64,000 nt of DNA from Mesorhizobium sp. B1-1-8 (GTDB lineage Bacteria > Pseudomonadota > Alphaproteobacteria > Rhizobiales > Rhizobiaceae). Of this stretch, positions 44,482 to 52,633 are shown in pieces (within the stretch, counting starts at the first letter, position 1; the number at the start of each line of letters is the position of its first letter). The translations under genes and the position numbers were made by a program. The stretch covers positions 4,069,501 through 4,133,500 of the forward strand of contig NZ_CP083956.1 of the NCBI RefSeq assembly GCF_006442795.2, given 5' to 3'. The notes beneath the pieces are model-generated. The model was not told the DNA's origin, did not search any database, and saw nothing but the letters and a program-made list of their open reading frames with translations.

Positions 44482-45306
44482 TCACCGTTTGGCTGCTTGC
44501 ATGAAGCTGTCGAACTCGGCGTCCCCAATTGGAACTGTGTGCTCGTAACCAGGATACTTGCCGGAATCCACGTCTGCCTTGTACTCCCTAAAGGCCGCCA
44601 CACGCTCGTCCTGTATCTTCTGCAGCTCAGGGCCAAGGTTTCGGTAGACCTTTCCATGTCGCGGCTTGTGGTTCTTGCCGTAGCCGCAGACATCTTCGGT
44701 GAAGAGATATTGCGCATCGGCATTTTTGCCGGCGCCCATGCCAAGCATGACGAGCGATGAGTTTTCCGTCAGGAATTTCGCCACCCGGTCGGGCACGACT
44801 TCCAATTCCGCCCCAAAGACACCGATCTCCTCAAGCTTCTTTGTATGCCGCCACAAGCGCATCGCTTCGCCCGCCGTCTTGCCGACCGCGCGCCAGCCCG
44901 TCCAGGTAATGTAGGAAGGGACCAGGCCGATATGACCAACGACAGGGAGGTGGTTGTCGCAAAGCGCCTTCTGGATGTCATATGAGGCGGCACAGTAGAA
45001 GGCGTCACCGCCGATGCCGGCAAAGTGGAAGGCGGCACGCAGATAGTCTTCCGCCGTGGCGAGCGGCCGACCGGCAAAACTGCCCCAGCCGCCGTAAGGC
45101 AGACCGACCTGCACGAAACAGTTGCCGGCGGCATCCCGCATGTCCTGGTCGAAATACCGGCCTTCGATCGAAAGCATGTGGATGCCCGCCGCGGCAGCGG
45201 CGGCGGCTTCGTCGGGCGTGCTGACGAAGAGCATGGATATCTTCTGTCCGTTCCGCTTCATCTTTCGGATGTCCTCGACATGAGGACGGTTGTGATACAT
45301 GCCCAT
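44482..45306 (-). CDS. PanB-superfamily protein with altered metal site
   Basis: A 274-residue TIM-barrel protein whose C-terminal half clearly matches ketopantoate hydroxymethyltransferase (LPVVGHIGLVPSYI, AELEVVPDRVAKFLTE, MLGMGAGKNADAQYLF). In PanB the metal is held by the aspartates of VGDS and of a DMPF-type segment. Here the first is IEGR (47-50) and the second VGLPY (67-71), so both aspartates are gone. It therefore is unlikely to make ketopantoate; a related retro-aldol or isomerase reaction on a sugar-derived acid is possible. The start at 45306 was chosen over a longer frame that overlaps the next gene. It is coupled to TIM-barrel isomerases upstream. Confidence 0.75.
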   Translation of the reverse strand: MGMYHNRPHVEDIRKMKRNGQKISMLFVSTPDEAAAAAAAGIHMLSIEGRYFDQDMRDAAGNCFVQVGLPYGGWGSFAGRPLATAEDYLRAAFHFAGIGGDAFYCAASYDIQKALCDNHLPVVGHIGLVPSYITWTGWRAVGKTAGEAMRLWRHTKKLEEIGVFGAELEVVPDRVAKFLTENSSLVMLGMGAGKNADAQYLFTEDVCGYGKNHKPRHGKVYRNLGPELQKIQDERVAAFREYKADVDSGKYPGYEHTVPIGDAEFDSFMQAAKR

Positions 45307-45332
45307 GGTCAGCCTCCGCCGCAGTTCATTTT

Positions 45333-46112
45333 TTAGATTGTGAAAGCCCGCCGGAAGGCGTCCAGCGCCGCTTCCGAATCGTTCTGGGCAAAGGCTTCCA
45401 GACCCACCGGCCCGCGATATCCCATGTCGAACAGGGCTCTCGCGATGTAGGGCCAGTTCATCTCGCCCGTTCCCGGCTGGCAGCGACCCGGATTGTCGGC
45501 GACCTGCACCTCGCCGATGAAAGGCAGGCACTTCTGACACCAGCGCACGATGTCGCCCTCGCCGATCTGCGTGTGATAGAGGTCGAGGTTGATCCGCAGT
45601 TGGGGTCTGTTAATCGACGACACCAAAGCCAGCACCGATGCCGTCGAGCCGAATGGGCAGCCGGGGTGGTCGAGCAGGTTCAGATTTTCGAGCGTGAAGA
45701 CGACATCTTCGGCCTCCGCCATGTCGCAGATGCGGTTCAGCGTATCGCGCGCCTTCAGCCACATCGGGCCTGTCTCGACCTCGGCCTTGACGATGGGAAT
45801 GCCGCCCTCGCCGAGCCCGGTCCCGTGCAGATTCAACCGGGCAACGCCGAGACGCTTCCCGACCTTTGCGGTTTCGGAAGCCGACCTCAAGAGAATGTCG
45901 GCGCCCTCATCGTCGGCAAGCCGCCCTTCGAGATAGCCGTTCATGATGGTGAAGGTCGCGCCCGTCTTCTCGATCGCCGCGAGATCATGGTCGGGCCAAT
46001 TCCATAATCCGACGCCGAAACCCATCTCGTGCAGACATGCGATGCGCCAAGCCATCGGGCGGTCAAGCCAGAGCATCTCGGCGCAGGCGGCCAGTTGGAA
46101 CGGTTGGCCCAT
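45333..46112 (-). CDS. Hydroxypyruvate isomerase-family TIM-barrel enzyme
   Basis: A 259-residue AP-endonuclease-2/xylose-isomerase-like barrel of the hydroxypyruvate isomerase (Hyi) type. Family segments are TLENLNLLDHPGCPFGSTA, LRINLDLYHTQIGEGDIV and QVADNPGRCQPGTGEMNW, which carry the metal-binding E, D, H and E residues. Hyi converts hydroxypyruvate to tartronate semialdehyde, but relatives such as OtnI and IolE/IolI work on other keto-sugars. In this operon it probably isomerises an intermediate made by the dehydrogenase. It is 6 bases after the ferredoxin gene. Confidence 0.83.
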   Translation of the reverse strand: MGQPFQLAACAEMLWLDRPMAWRIACLHEMGFGVGLWNWPDHDLAAIEKTGATFTIMNGYLEGRLADDEGADILLRSASETAKVGKRLGVARLNLHGTGLGEGGIPIVKAEVETGPMWLKARDTLNRICDMAEAEDVVFTLENLNLLDHPGCPFGSTASVLALVSSINRPQLRINLDLYHTQIGEGDIVRWCQKCLPFIGEVQVADNPGRCQPGTGEMNWPYIARALFDMGYRGPVGLEAFAQNDSEAALDAFRRAFTI

Positions 46113-46118
46113 GACGGC

Positions 46119-46427
46119 TCAAACCTCGATCATGACGCGGCCGTTCTCGACCTTTGTCTTGTAAGTCCTCAGGTTCTCGCAGGCCGGTGGCGTCTCTACT
46201 TCGCCGGTCGTGAAGTTGAAGACGGAAGCGTGCTTGGGGCACTCCACCGTGTTGCCCATGACGAGACCGTCGGCAAGGTGGATCGACTCGTGTGTGCAAA
46301 GTCCATCGGTGCAGTAATATTCATCCGCGTCGTTGCGGAAGATCGCGAAGGTGCGGCCGCCATTCTCGAAGCGTTTGGCCTCTTCGGCTTCGATCTCATC
46401 GGCGGCACAAGCGTCGACCCAGGGCAT
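46119..46427 (-). CDS. MocE-type Rieske [2Fe-2S] ferredoxin
   Basis: A 102-residue Rieske-type ferredoxin. The cluster ligands are C44-x-H46 (CTHESIHL) and C63-x2-H66 (ECPKHASVF), the standard Rieske pair. Short soluble members like this, including MocE of the rhizopine-catabolism operon, pass electrons to an oxygenase. The di-iron hydroxylase-type gene at 52634 in the same cluster is the best candidate acceptor. No ferredoxin reductase gene (MocF equivalent) is in the window. It is 11 bases after the sugar-isomerase-like gene and clearly part of the operon. Confidence 0.9.
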   Translation of the reverse strand: MPWVDACAADEIEAEEAKRFENGGRTFAIFRNDADEYYCTDGLCTHESIHLADGLVMGNTVECPKHASVFNFTTGEVETPPACENLRTYKTKVENGRVMIEV

Positions 46428-46438
46428 TCAATATCTCC

Positions 46439-47398
46439 TCAGATATCTTGTGGTTTGAAATCGGCGGGAGCTGACGGCATCACGCCCTGGAGCAGCGCGA
46501 CGGACTTTTCGAGCCCCTCCAGCGAATTCAGGAGCACGTCCTCATGCTCGATCGAAAGCCAGCCGTCATAGCCGGCCATCTTGAGCCGATAGCAGAACTG
46601 CCGCCACCACTCCTCGCCATGGCCGAAGCCGAGCGTGATGTAGCTCCAGGAGCGGGCCGGGATGTCCATCAGGCTGCCATTCTCAAGCAGCGAGGTCGTG
46701 GCCTGGACGGGCCGGTTGAGCATCGTGTCCTTGGCATGCACGTGATACACGGCCGCACCCAGCGCTTCGGCTGCAGCAAGCGGATCGGCGCCCATCCAGA
46801 ACAGGTGCGAAGGGTCGAGATTGGCGCCGATGACCGGCCCGACCGCTGCTCGAAGCTTCAGGAGCGAAGGTACGTTGTAGACGCATTGATTGCCGTGCAG
46901 TTCGAGCGCGATGCGCTCGACGCCGTTTGCCTTGGCCAGCGCAGCGATCTCGGTCCAGAACGGGACCAGCTTTTCTTCCCATTGATATTTGAGGATCGCC
47001 TGCGTCTCCGGTGGCCACGACGAGACAACCCAGTTCGGCATGCTGTCGCCGGCGCTGCCGGCCGGCAGGCCGCTCATGGTGCAGACGGTGCGGATGCCCA
47101 TTTCGCCGGCGACGCGGATCGTATCCTTCAGTCCCTCGCCCTGGGCCCGGTCGGTCGGATGCAGCGGATTGCCGTTCGCGTTCAGGCTGACGATCTCCAA
47201 CCCGCGTTCCTCGAACGCTCCGGTGAAGCGTCTCTGTGCTTCCCTGTTGCCCAGCATCGACGACAGCCGGAAATGCGGCGCGGTCGACCAGCCACAGGTG
47301 TTGACCTCGATGCCGGATACCCCCATGCGCCGGGCATGATTGAGCACCGCCTCGAATGGCAGACCGCCGAGACTGTCAGAAACGAAACCCAGCTTCAC
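46439..47398 (-). CDS. Sugar phosphate isomerase/epimerase (IolE-like TIM barrel)
   Basis: A 319-residue xylose-isomerase-like barrel (MKLGFVSDSLGGLPFEAVL, GVSGIEVNTCGW, IALELHGNQ, VIGANLDPSHLFWMG, VYHVHAKDT, WLSIEHED), with the metal-binding E, D, H and E residues spread over these segments. Close relatives act as inosose dehydratases or epimerases in inositol and rhizopine pathways (IolE, MocC). Its stop region follows, and its start overlaps the stop of the dehydrogenase gene as ATGA (47395-47398). It probably handles the keto-sugar made by that dehydrogenase. Confidence 0.87.
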   Translation of the reverse strand: MKLGFVSDSLGGLPFEAVLNHARRMGVSGIEVNTCGWSTAPHFRLSSMLGNREAQRRFTGAFEERGLEIVSLNANGNPLHPTDRAQGEGLKDTIRVAGEMGIRTVCTMSGLPAGSAGDSMPNWVVSSWPPETQAILKYQWEEKLVPFWTEIAALAKANGVERIALELHGNQCVYNVPSLLKLRAAVGPVIGANLDPSHLFWMGADPLAAAEALGAAVYHVHAKDTMLNRPVQATTSLLENGSLMDIPARSWSYITLGFGHGEEWWRQFCYRLKMAGYDGWLSIEHEDVLLNSLEGLEKSVALLQGVMPSAPADFKPQDI

Positions 47399-48399
47399 GC
47401 GTAAAACTCCGGCTTTGCAATCATCTGGACGGGTGTGCGGCGGCCTTCCTTCAGCGCCTTCACGCCGGCCTCAGCAACGACGGCGGCGCAATAGCCGTCC
47501 CAGCAATCCGAGGCGGTCGTTGGGAACTCGCCGGTCACGACGAAGCGCAGGAAGTCGCGGTTCTGGCGGCGGTAGGCATCGTAGTAGCGGGTCCGCCAGT
47601 CGGCGTCGTAGCTTGTGCTTTGGGTAAGCGCCGAGTCCGTGCGGGTGTAGGCGACATTGTTGGTCGCAACGGTGCCGCGCTCGCCGACCAGCTCGGCGCG
47701 AACGTCATAGCCATAGGCTGCGTTGTTGTTGATCTCGATGTTGACGAGCTGGCCGTCCACCGTTTCCAGCATCATGACAACGGGAGCCACGCGCGCGTCG
47801 GAGCGGCTCGGCTGGAATGCGGAAATAGCGGCATATTCCGTCCCGAGCACGTAACGCACGACGTCGAATTCATGCGGAGCGGAATTGGTGATGGCCATCG
47901 CGCCGGTGAAATCGGCAGCCGGCGTTTCGACATTGCGGTGGAAATTGTGCATCATCAGCGCCCGGCCGAGACGGCCGTCGTCGAGCGCCCGCTTCATCTC
48001 CTGGTAGGAACGGTCGTAACGCCGCATGAAGCCGAGCTGGACGTATTTCGCGCCCGCCTTCTGTTCGGCTTCCATCACCGCGACGCACTCGGCCGATGCT
48101 TGCGAAAGCGGCTTTTCGCACAGGACCCGCTTGCCGGCGGCAATACAGGCCATCGAAAACGGCGCATGCGTGAAATCGGGGCTGGCAATGATCACTGCGT
48201 CCACATCCTGCCGCGTGATGGCGCCGTTCGGGTCGGTAGCGATGTCCAGGGCGCCACACGCGTCGGCAACGCGACGGGCGCGCTGCTCGTCCATATCGCA
48301 GACCAATTGAAGGGTTGCGCCGGGCAGTTCCTCGGCAACGATCCTGGCATGATCCGCGCCCATCAGGCCGGCGCCGATCACAGCAATGCGGATTGTCAT
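47395..48399 (-). CDS. Gfo/Idh/MocA-family dehydrogenase (inositol 2-dehydrogenase-like)
   Basis: A 334-residue NAD(P)-dependent oxidoreductase. The Rossmann motif is AVIGAGLMGADHA, the family EKP motif is LCEKPLS, and the substrate half has LGFMRRYDRSY and SAPHEFDVVRY, which resembles inositol 2-dehydrogenase (IolG) and MocA. It would oxidise a cyclitol or sugar hydroxyl to a ketone. It is followed by an IolE-like isomerase gene with a 4-base overlap, the same order as in inositol-type catabolism. The start ATG at 48399 is 80 bases from the ATPase gene. Confidence 0.9.
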   Translation of the reverse strand: MTIRIAVIGAGLMGADHARIVAEELPGATLQLVCDMDEQRARRVADACGALDIATDPNGAITRQDVDAVIIASPDFTHAPFSMACIAAGKRVLCEKPLSQASAECVAVMEAEQKAGAKYVQLGFMRRYDRSYQEMKRALDDGRLGRALMMHNFHRNVETPAADFTGAMAITNSAPHEFDVVRYVLGTEYAAISAFQPSRSDARVAPVVMMLETVDGQLVNIEINNNAAYGYDVRAELVGERGTVATNNVAYTRTDSALTQSTSYDADWRTRYYDAYRRQNRDFLRFVVTGEFPTTASDCWDGYCAAVVAEAGVKALKEGRRTPVQMIAKPEFYA

Positions 48400-48479
48400 T
48401 TCTGTCCTGCTTTTTCTTCCTGGAATTACGGGTAACGGCGACGTGAAACAGCGCCGGGCTGGGAATACCTCGGCGTTGT

Positions 48480-49325
48480 CTAGCGCGCGGTTGGCTCCTC
48501 CAGACGTTGGATGGATGGTGGATGCCCCTCATGTGTTTCCATGTACCCTTCGACCTGGGCCTCCAGATCGGCCATGGTCTCGCCGCCGGCCATCAGGTCC
48601 GTGATCTCCTCGCGGGACTTTTCGCCCCTGCGGAAATCGGCGGCGATGGCGCCGCGGATCAGCACCGCGAAATGGTCGCCGACGGTCATGGCATGCATGA
48701 CCTGGTGGGTGATGAAGACCACCGCCAGGCCACGCCTTTTGGCCTCGTTGACGATGCGCAGCACATGCGAGGCCTGCTTGACGCCGAGCGCCGCGGTCGG
48801 CTCGTCCAGGATCAGCACGCGCGCTCCAAAATACACGGCGCGCGCAATGGCGAGCGACTGGCGCTCGCCGCCCGACAGGCCGCCGACCAGGCGGTCGCCG
48901 TCATCGATGCGGGTGATGCCGAAATCCCGGACCGCTTTCACCGCGATCTCGTTGGCGCGCTTGCGGTCGTAGATCCTGAACGGTCCCCAGCCTTTGGTCG
49001 GCTCGACGCCCACGAAGAAGGAGCGCCCGATGCTCATCAGCGGAAACGTGCCGCCGAACTGGTGCACCGTGGCGATTCCGCGTCCCTGCGCATCGCTTGG
49101 TCCCGTGAACGTTACCGGCTGACCATCCATCAGGATCTGTCCGCTGGTGGGCTTGTGGACCCCGGCCAGGGTCTTGATGAGCGTGGACTTGCCGGCGCCG
49201 TTGTCGCCGAGCAGGCAAAGCACTTCGCCGGCGCGCACCCTCAGCGAAATGTCGTGCAGGACGTCGATCGGTCCGAAGGACTTGTTGACGTTCCTCAGTT
49301 CAAGAATGGCAGGTTTGTCGTTCAT
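48480..49325 (-). CDS. Sugar ABC transporter ATP-binding protein (single-domain)
   Basis: A 281-residue ATPase with Walker A GDNGAGKSTLIK, signature LSGGERQSLAIARA, Walker B VLILDEPTAALG and switch His in VVFITHQVMHA. Only one nucleotide-binding domain is present, whereas ribose-type ATPases usually carry two; single-domain forms like FrcA are known in rhizobial sugar importers. It serves the two permeases and the binding protein upstream. A 73-base gap separates it from the permease gene. Confidence 0.92.
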   Translation of the reverse strand: MNDKPAILELRNVNKSFGPIDVLHDISLRVRAGEVLCLLGDNGAGKSTLIKTLAGVHKPTSGQILMDGQPVTFTGPSDAQGRGIATVHQFGGTFPLMSIGRSFFVGVEPTKGWGPFRIYDRKRANEIAVKAVRDFGITRIDDGDRLVGGLSGGERQSLAIARAVYFGARVLILDEPTAALGVKQASHVLRIVNEAKRRGLAVVFITHQVMHAMTVGDHFAVLIRGAIAADFRRGEKSREEITDLMAGGETMADLEAQVEGYMETHEGHPPSIQRLEEPTAR

Positions 49326-49398
49326 GGCGTCATCTCTTCATCTGCATCCGGCTGCGCCAAGGTGCTCGGCGAAGCGGGGGCTGATCCGAACTCGTTTC

Positions 49399-50421
49399 TC
49401 AAGGGTTTGCCGGCTCCCGCGGCAAGGTTCGTTTGCGCCCGGGTCTGAAGTACAGGGCCAGGTCGCGGAACGACTGGTTCATCAGCACCGCCAGCAAAAG
49501 CATGACGCCGATGATCAGGTTCGACCAGTTCCGGTCGATCTGGGTGAAGTAGATGCCCTGGCTGACGATGGCGAAGGTGATGGTGCCGACGAAGATGCCG
49601 ACAACCGAGCCGAAGCCGCCGGTCAGCAGCACACCGCCCACCACGACGGACACGATGGCGTTGAAGATGAAGTTCATGCCGCCCGAGACCTGGGCGGAAT
49701 TGAACAGGATCGCCTGGCAGATACCGACGAACGTCGCGCTGACCGCGGACAGCACAAACAGCGCGATCGTCATGCGGTTCGTCGGAATGCCGGCGTTGCG
49801 GGCGCTGACCTTGTCGCCGCCCATTGCAAACAGCCAATTGCCGTAACGCGTCTTGTGCAGGACGAAACCCATGATGGCGGCGAACGCGAGCCACCAGACG
49901 ATGATGACCTGGTGGCTGCCGCCGATCAGCTGTCCGAACAGGAATTTTGCCCAGTCCGGCGCGGTGAGCGCCACGCTGGCATTGCCGGTAAGAAGCACAG
50001 ACGCACTGAGCACCACGCCCTGCATGGCGACGAGCGTGGCAAGCGTGATGATCAGCGACGGCACCGAAGTCCGAATGGTCAGCAGGCCGTTGACCAGGCC
50101 GACCGCAATGCCGACCGCCAGCGCGCCGGCAATGCCCACCGTTATAGGCAGTCCGTAGTAGCCCGACAGCATGGCGGTGGTCATCGAACCTGCCGGGATC
50201 AAAGCGCCGATCGAGATATCGAGTTCGCCGGCGATCATCAGCAGCCCAACCGGAATGGCGACAATGCCGAGATTGGCCGCGAAATTGACCCAACTTGCCG
50301 CCCCGACCAGCGTGACCAGATTGGCGCCGCCGAACAGGACGAAGAACAGCACCACGCCGACGAGGCTGAGGATCGACCCGGCTTCCGGACGGCGCAGCAA
50401 GGACTTGACCATGTCCATCAT
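49399..50421 (-). CDS. Sugar ABC transporter permease 1
   Basis: A 340-residue RbsC/FrcC-type permease with about nine or ten helices. The family segments are LLMIAGELDISIGALIPAGS, NGLLTIRTSVPSLIITLATL and GGVLLTGGFGSVVGIFVGT. Its start at 50421 overlaps the stop of the second permease as ATGA (50418-50421). The longer open frame to 51141 is an out-of-frame artefact over permease 2. It pairs with permease 2, which is about as long and clearly related, so the channel may be a heterodimer. Confidence 0.92.
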   Translation of the reverse strand: MMDMVKSLLRRPEAGSILSLVGVVLFFVLFGGANLVTLVGAASWVNFAANLGIVAIPVGLLMIAGELDISIGALIPAGSMTTAMLSGYYGLPITVGIAGALAVGIAVGLVNGLLTIRTSVPSLIITLATLVAMQGVVLSASVLLTGNASVALTAPDWAKFLFGQLIGGSHQVIIVWWLAFAAIMGFVLHKTRYGNWLFAMGGDKVSARNAGIPTNRMTIALFVLSAVSATFVGICQAILFNSAQVSGGMNFIFNAIVSVVVGGVLLTGGFGSVVGIFVGTITFAIVSQGIYFTQIDRNWSNLIIGVMLLLAVLMNQSFRDLALYFRPGRKRTLPREPANP

Positions 50422-51470
50422 GACTGTCCTCCCTTCTTCGACGAATAGCTGAGCGCCAGCTGCCGGAACGTGTCGTTGGTCAGCACCGCGATCAGCAGAA
50501 GCGCGCCGATGATGACGCTGCCGACATTGGGATCCAGGCTGGTGAAATAGATGCCCTGGTTCACGATCGAAAAGGTCAGCGTGCCGAACACGATGCCGAC
50601 GATCGAGCCGAAGCCGCCCGTGAGCAAGACGCCGCCGATGACGACGCACATGATGGAATTGAAAATGAAAGACTGCCCCGCCAGAACCTGCGCGCTTTGG
50701 TAGACCATCACCTCGCTGACCCCAACGAAAGCGGCGCTGAAGCCGGACAGCATGAACAGGCCGATGGTGAGCCGCTTGGTCGGGATGCCGACATTGCGCG
50801 CGCTCTCCTTGTCGCCGCCGAGCGCATAGATCCAGTTGCCGACGGGCGAGACATGCAACAGCCAGAACAGGCCAATGACGAACACCACCCACCACAGAAT
50901 CGTCACCTGGAACATGCCGCCGAGATAATCGCCGAGTATCTGCTTGGTGAAAGGATCCGGCACGAGCGAGACGCCGGTGCTGCCGGCGATCTTGACGGTG
51001 AGGCCCAGCGTCAGCCCCATCGTGCCGAACATGGTGCCGATGGTGATGATGAGCGACGGGATGGTCGTCCTTGTCACAAACAGCCCATTGATGAAGCCGA
51101 CCGCGAGGCCAAGGCCAAGCGCTGCCGTTATGCCGAGCCAATCAGGCAGGCCATAGTGGCCCGAGACGATGGCAGCCGTGAGTGACGCCGCAGGGATCAC
51201 CGCGCCGACCGAGATGTCCAATTCCCCGGCGATCATCAGCAGCCCTATCGGCAGCGCAATGATCCCGATCTCGGAAGCGATATTCAGCCAGCTCGCGGCA
51301 CCGGCCGCGGAGAAGAAGCCGCTGCCGCCGACCACGCCAAAGAAAAGCAGGACCGCGAGCATGCCGAGGAACGAGCCCGACTCCGGTCGCCGCGCCAGCC
51401 GGCCGAGGGCCAGTCCGGACTGCCTGCGGTCCGGCGCTGGAATTGATGTGGACGTCACGGGATGTGCCAT
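50418..51470 (-). CDS. Sugar ABC transporter permease 2
   Basis: A 350-residue RbsC-type permease, paralogous to permease 1 (LLMIAGELDISVGAVIPAAS, GLFVTRTTIPSLIITIGT, GGVLLTGGFGSIVGIVFGT). The N-terminal 30 residues are hydrophilic (ARRPESGSF). The frame begins with GTG at 51491; the ATG at 51470 (MAHPVTSTS) is taken as the start. Permeases of this class usually form homodimers; two coupled genes in one operon suggest a heterodimer, as in LsrC/LsrD. Confidence 0.9.
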   Translation of the reverse strand: MAHPVTSTSIPAPDRRQSGLALGRLARRPESGSFLGMLAVLLFFGVVGGSGFFSAAGAASWLNIASEIGIIALPIGLLMIAGELDISVGAVIPAASLTAAIVSGHYGLPDWLGITAALGLGLAVGFINGLFVTRTTIPSLIITIGTMFGTMGLTLGLTVKIAGSTGVSLVPDPFTKQILGDYLGGMFQVTILWWVVFVIGLFWLLHVSPVGNWIYALGGDKESARNVGIPTKRLTIGLFMLSGFSAAFVGVSEVMVYQSAQVLAGQSFIFNSIMCVVIGGVLLTGGFGSIVGIVFGTLTFSIVNQGIYFTSLDPNVGSVIIGALLLIAVLTNDTFRQLALSYSSKKGGQS

Positions 51471-51530
51471 TGGGGTAATCCGCGAACACACGGCCGGCCA
51501 GGATGTGGCCGACGCCGAGAGAGGGAAAAG

Positions 51531-51561
51531 GGGCCGCCCGCAGCAAAGGCGAGGACGGCCC
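51531..51561 (-). promoter_or_regulatory. Stem-loop between binding-protein and permease genes
   Basis: GGGCCG (51531-51536) and CGGCCC (51556-51561) around a 19-base loop, 12 bases after the binding-protein stop; read on the minus strand it is followed by CTTTTCCC. Such structures lower expression of the permeases relative to the binding protein. Confidence 0.45.
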
Positions 51562-51572
51562 AGGCGGGAGGA

Positions 51573-52538
51573 TTATCGCGTCCCTGCTTTCACGCCGGCG
51601 ATGGTGGCGTCGACATTTGCCTTGTCGATGATGCCTGGTCCCGTCAGGATCTCGCGGGTGGGCACCGACAAACCATAGTTGACGTGGCCGTTCAGGATTG
51701 CAACCGCGAGATAGCCCTGCAGATAACCCTGCTGGTCGATCGCGCAGTCCTGCTGGCCGCCCTTGATGTTGTTCAGGATGGTCTCGTCGAAATTCATGCC
51801 GCACAGGTGCACTTTTCCGACCTTGCCGGCCTGGGTAATGCCGTTCATGGCAGAGTTCGCATCGACGTTGCCGATCGTGAAGACGGCGTTCACATCCTGA
51901 TGCTGCAGCAGGTAGGCCTTCACCGCCTGCGCGACGGCCGTGGCCGAGCCGAAGGAGGTGGCCGGCAACGGCAGCACATCGGCTTCGCCGCCGCCGTTCT
52001 TCATCCCCTCTTTGAAGCCACCGCAAAAGGCCTCGATGTTGGCGGCGCCTGGCAGCGTGTTGATGCAGACGCCTTTCTTGTTGCCGGCCTTGGTGAGGTA
52101 CTCGCCGGCCGCGACGCCGCCTTTATAGTCGTCCGAGCCGACATAGTTCATGGCGCCGAGACGATCGGCCGCTTTCAGCCCGCCGGCATTGTAGATAAGC
52201 AGCGGAATGCCTGCGTCTCTCACTGCCTTGAACGCAGGGTCCATGGCTTCCGGCACCCAGTCCGGCCCGACGATGGCGTCGGCCTTCTGGTCGATGGCCT
52301 GGCGGATCAGTTCGGCGGCGTCGACACCCAGATTGTCGTAGTTCTGCGGACCGAGCCAGGTGACCTTGCCGCCTTGAGCCTCGACCACCTTGCCGGCGTC
52401 TTCGGCGCCGCGCTTGACGATCGACCAGAACGGATCGTCGGGCTTGCCGCCGACCACGAATATGTTGGCGGCGAGCGTCGCGCCGGTGCTGAACCCGATC
52501 AGCATCGCCGTCGAGACGAGTGTCTTGAAAAGCTTCAT
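51573..52538 (-). CDS. Sugar ABC transporter periplasmic binding protein
   Basis: A 321-residue type I periplasmic binding protein of the ribose/inositol class. A signal peptide (MKLFKTLVSTAMLIGFSTGATLA) is followed by a domain opening NIFVVGGKPDDPFWSIVKRG and segments DAIVGPDWVPEAMDPA, CINTLPGAANIEAFCGGF and DVNAVFTIGNVDANSAMNG. It captures the cluster's substrate, probably a cyclitol or sugar, for the two permeases. Two cysteines in the CINTLPGAANIEAFCGGF region may form a disulfide. It is the first transporter gene after the desaturase-type gene. Confidence 0.92.
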   Translation of the reverse strand: MKLFKTLVSTAMLIGFSTGATLAANIFVVGGKPDDPFWSIVKRGAEDAGKVVEAQGGKVTWLGPQNYDNLGVDAAELIRQAIDQKADAIVGPDWVPEAMDPAFKAVRDAGIPLLIYNAGGLKAADRLGAMNYVGSDDYKGGVAAGEYLTKAGNKKGVCINTLPGAANIEAFCGGFKEGMKNGGGEADVLPLPATSFGSATAVAQAVKAYLLQHQDVNAVFTIGNVDANSAMNGITQAGKVGKVHLCGMNFDETILNNIKGGQQDCAIDQQGYLQGYLAVAILNGHVNYGLSVPTREILTGPGIIDKANVDATIAGVKAGTR

Positions 52539-52633
52539 GGTATTCCTCCCAGATTACCCCGCAGGGTTTCAATAAAAGTCTTCCTGTTCCGGGCCCGCTC
52601 CTCACGGGCTTAGCCGAAACAGCGTTTGCTTGG

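Noticed and set aside
50422..51141. Extension of permease 1 to a 580-residue fusion
   Set aside because: The extra part is an out-of-frame reading of permease 2; the ATGA overlap at 50418-50421 defines two genes.
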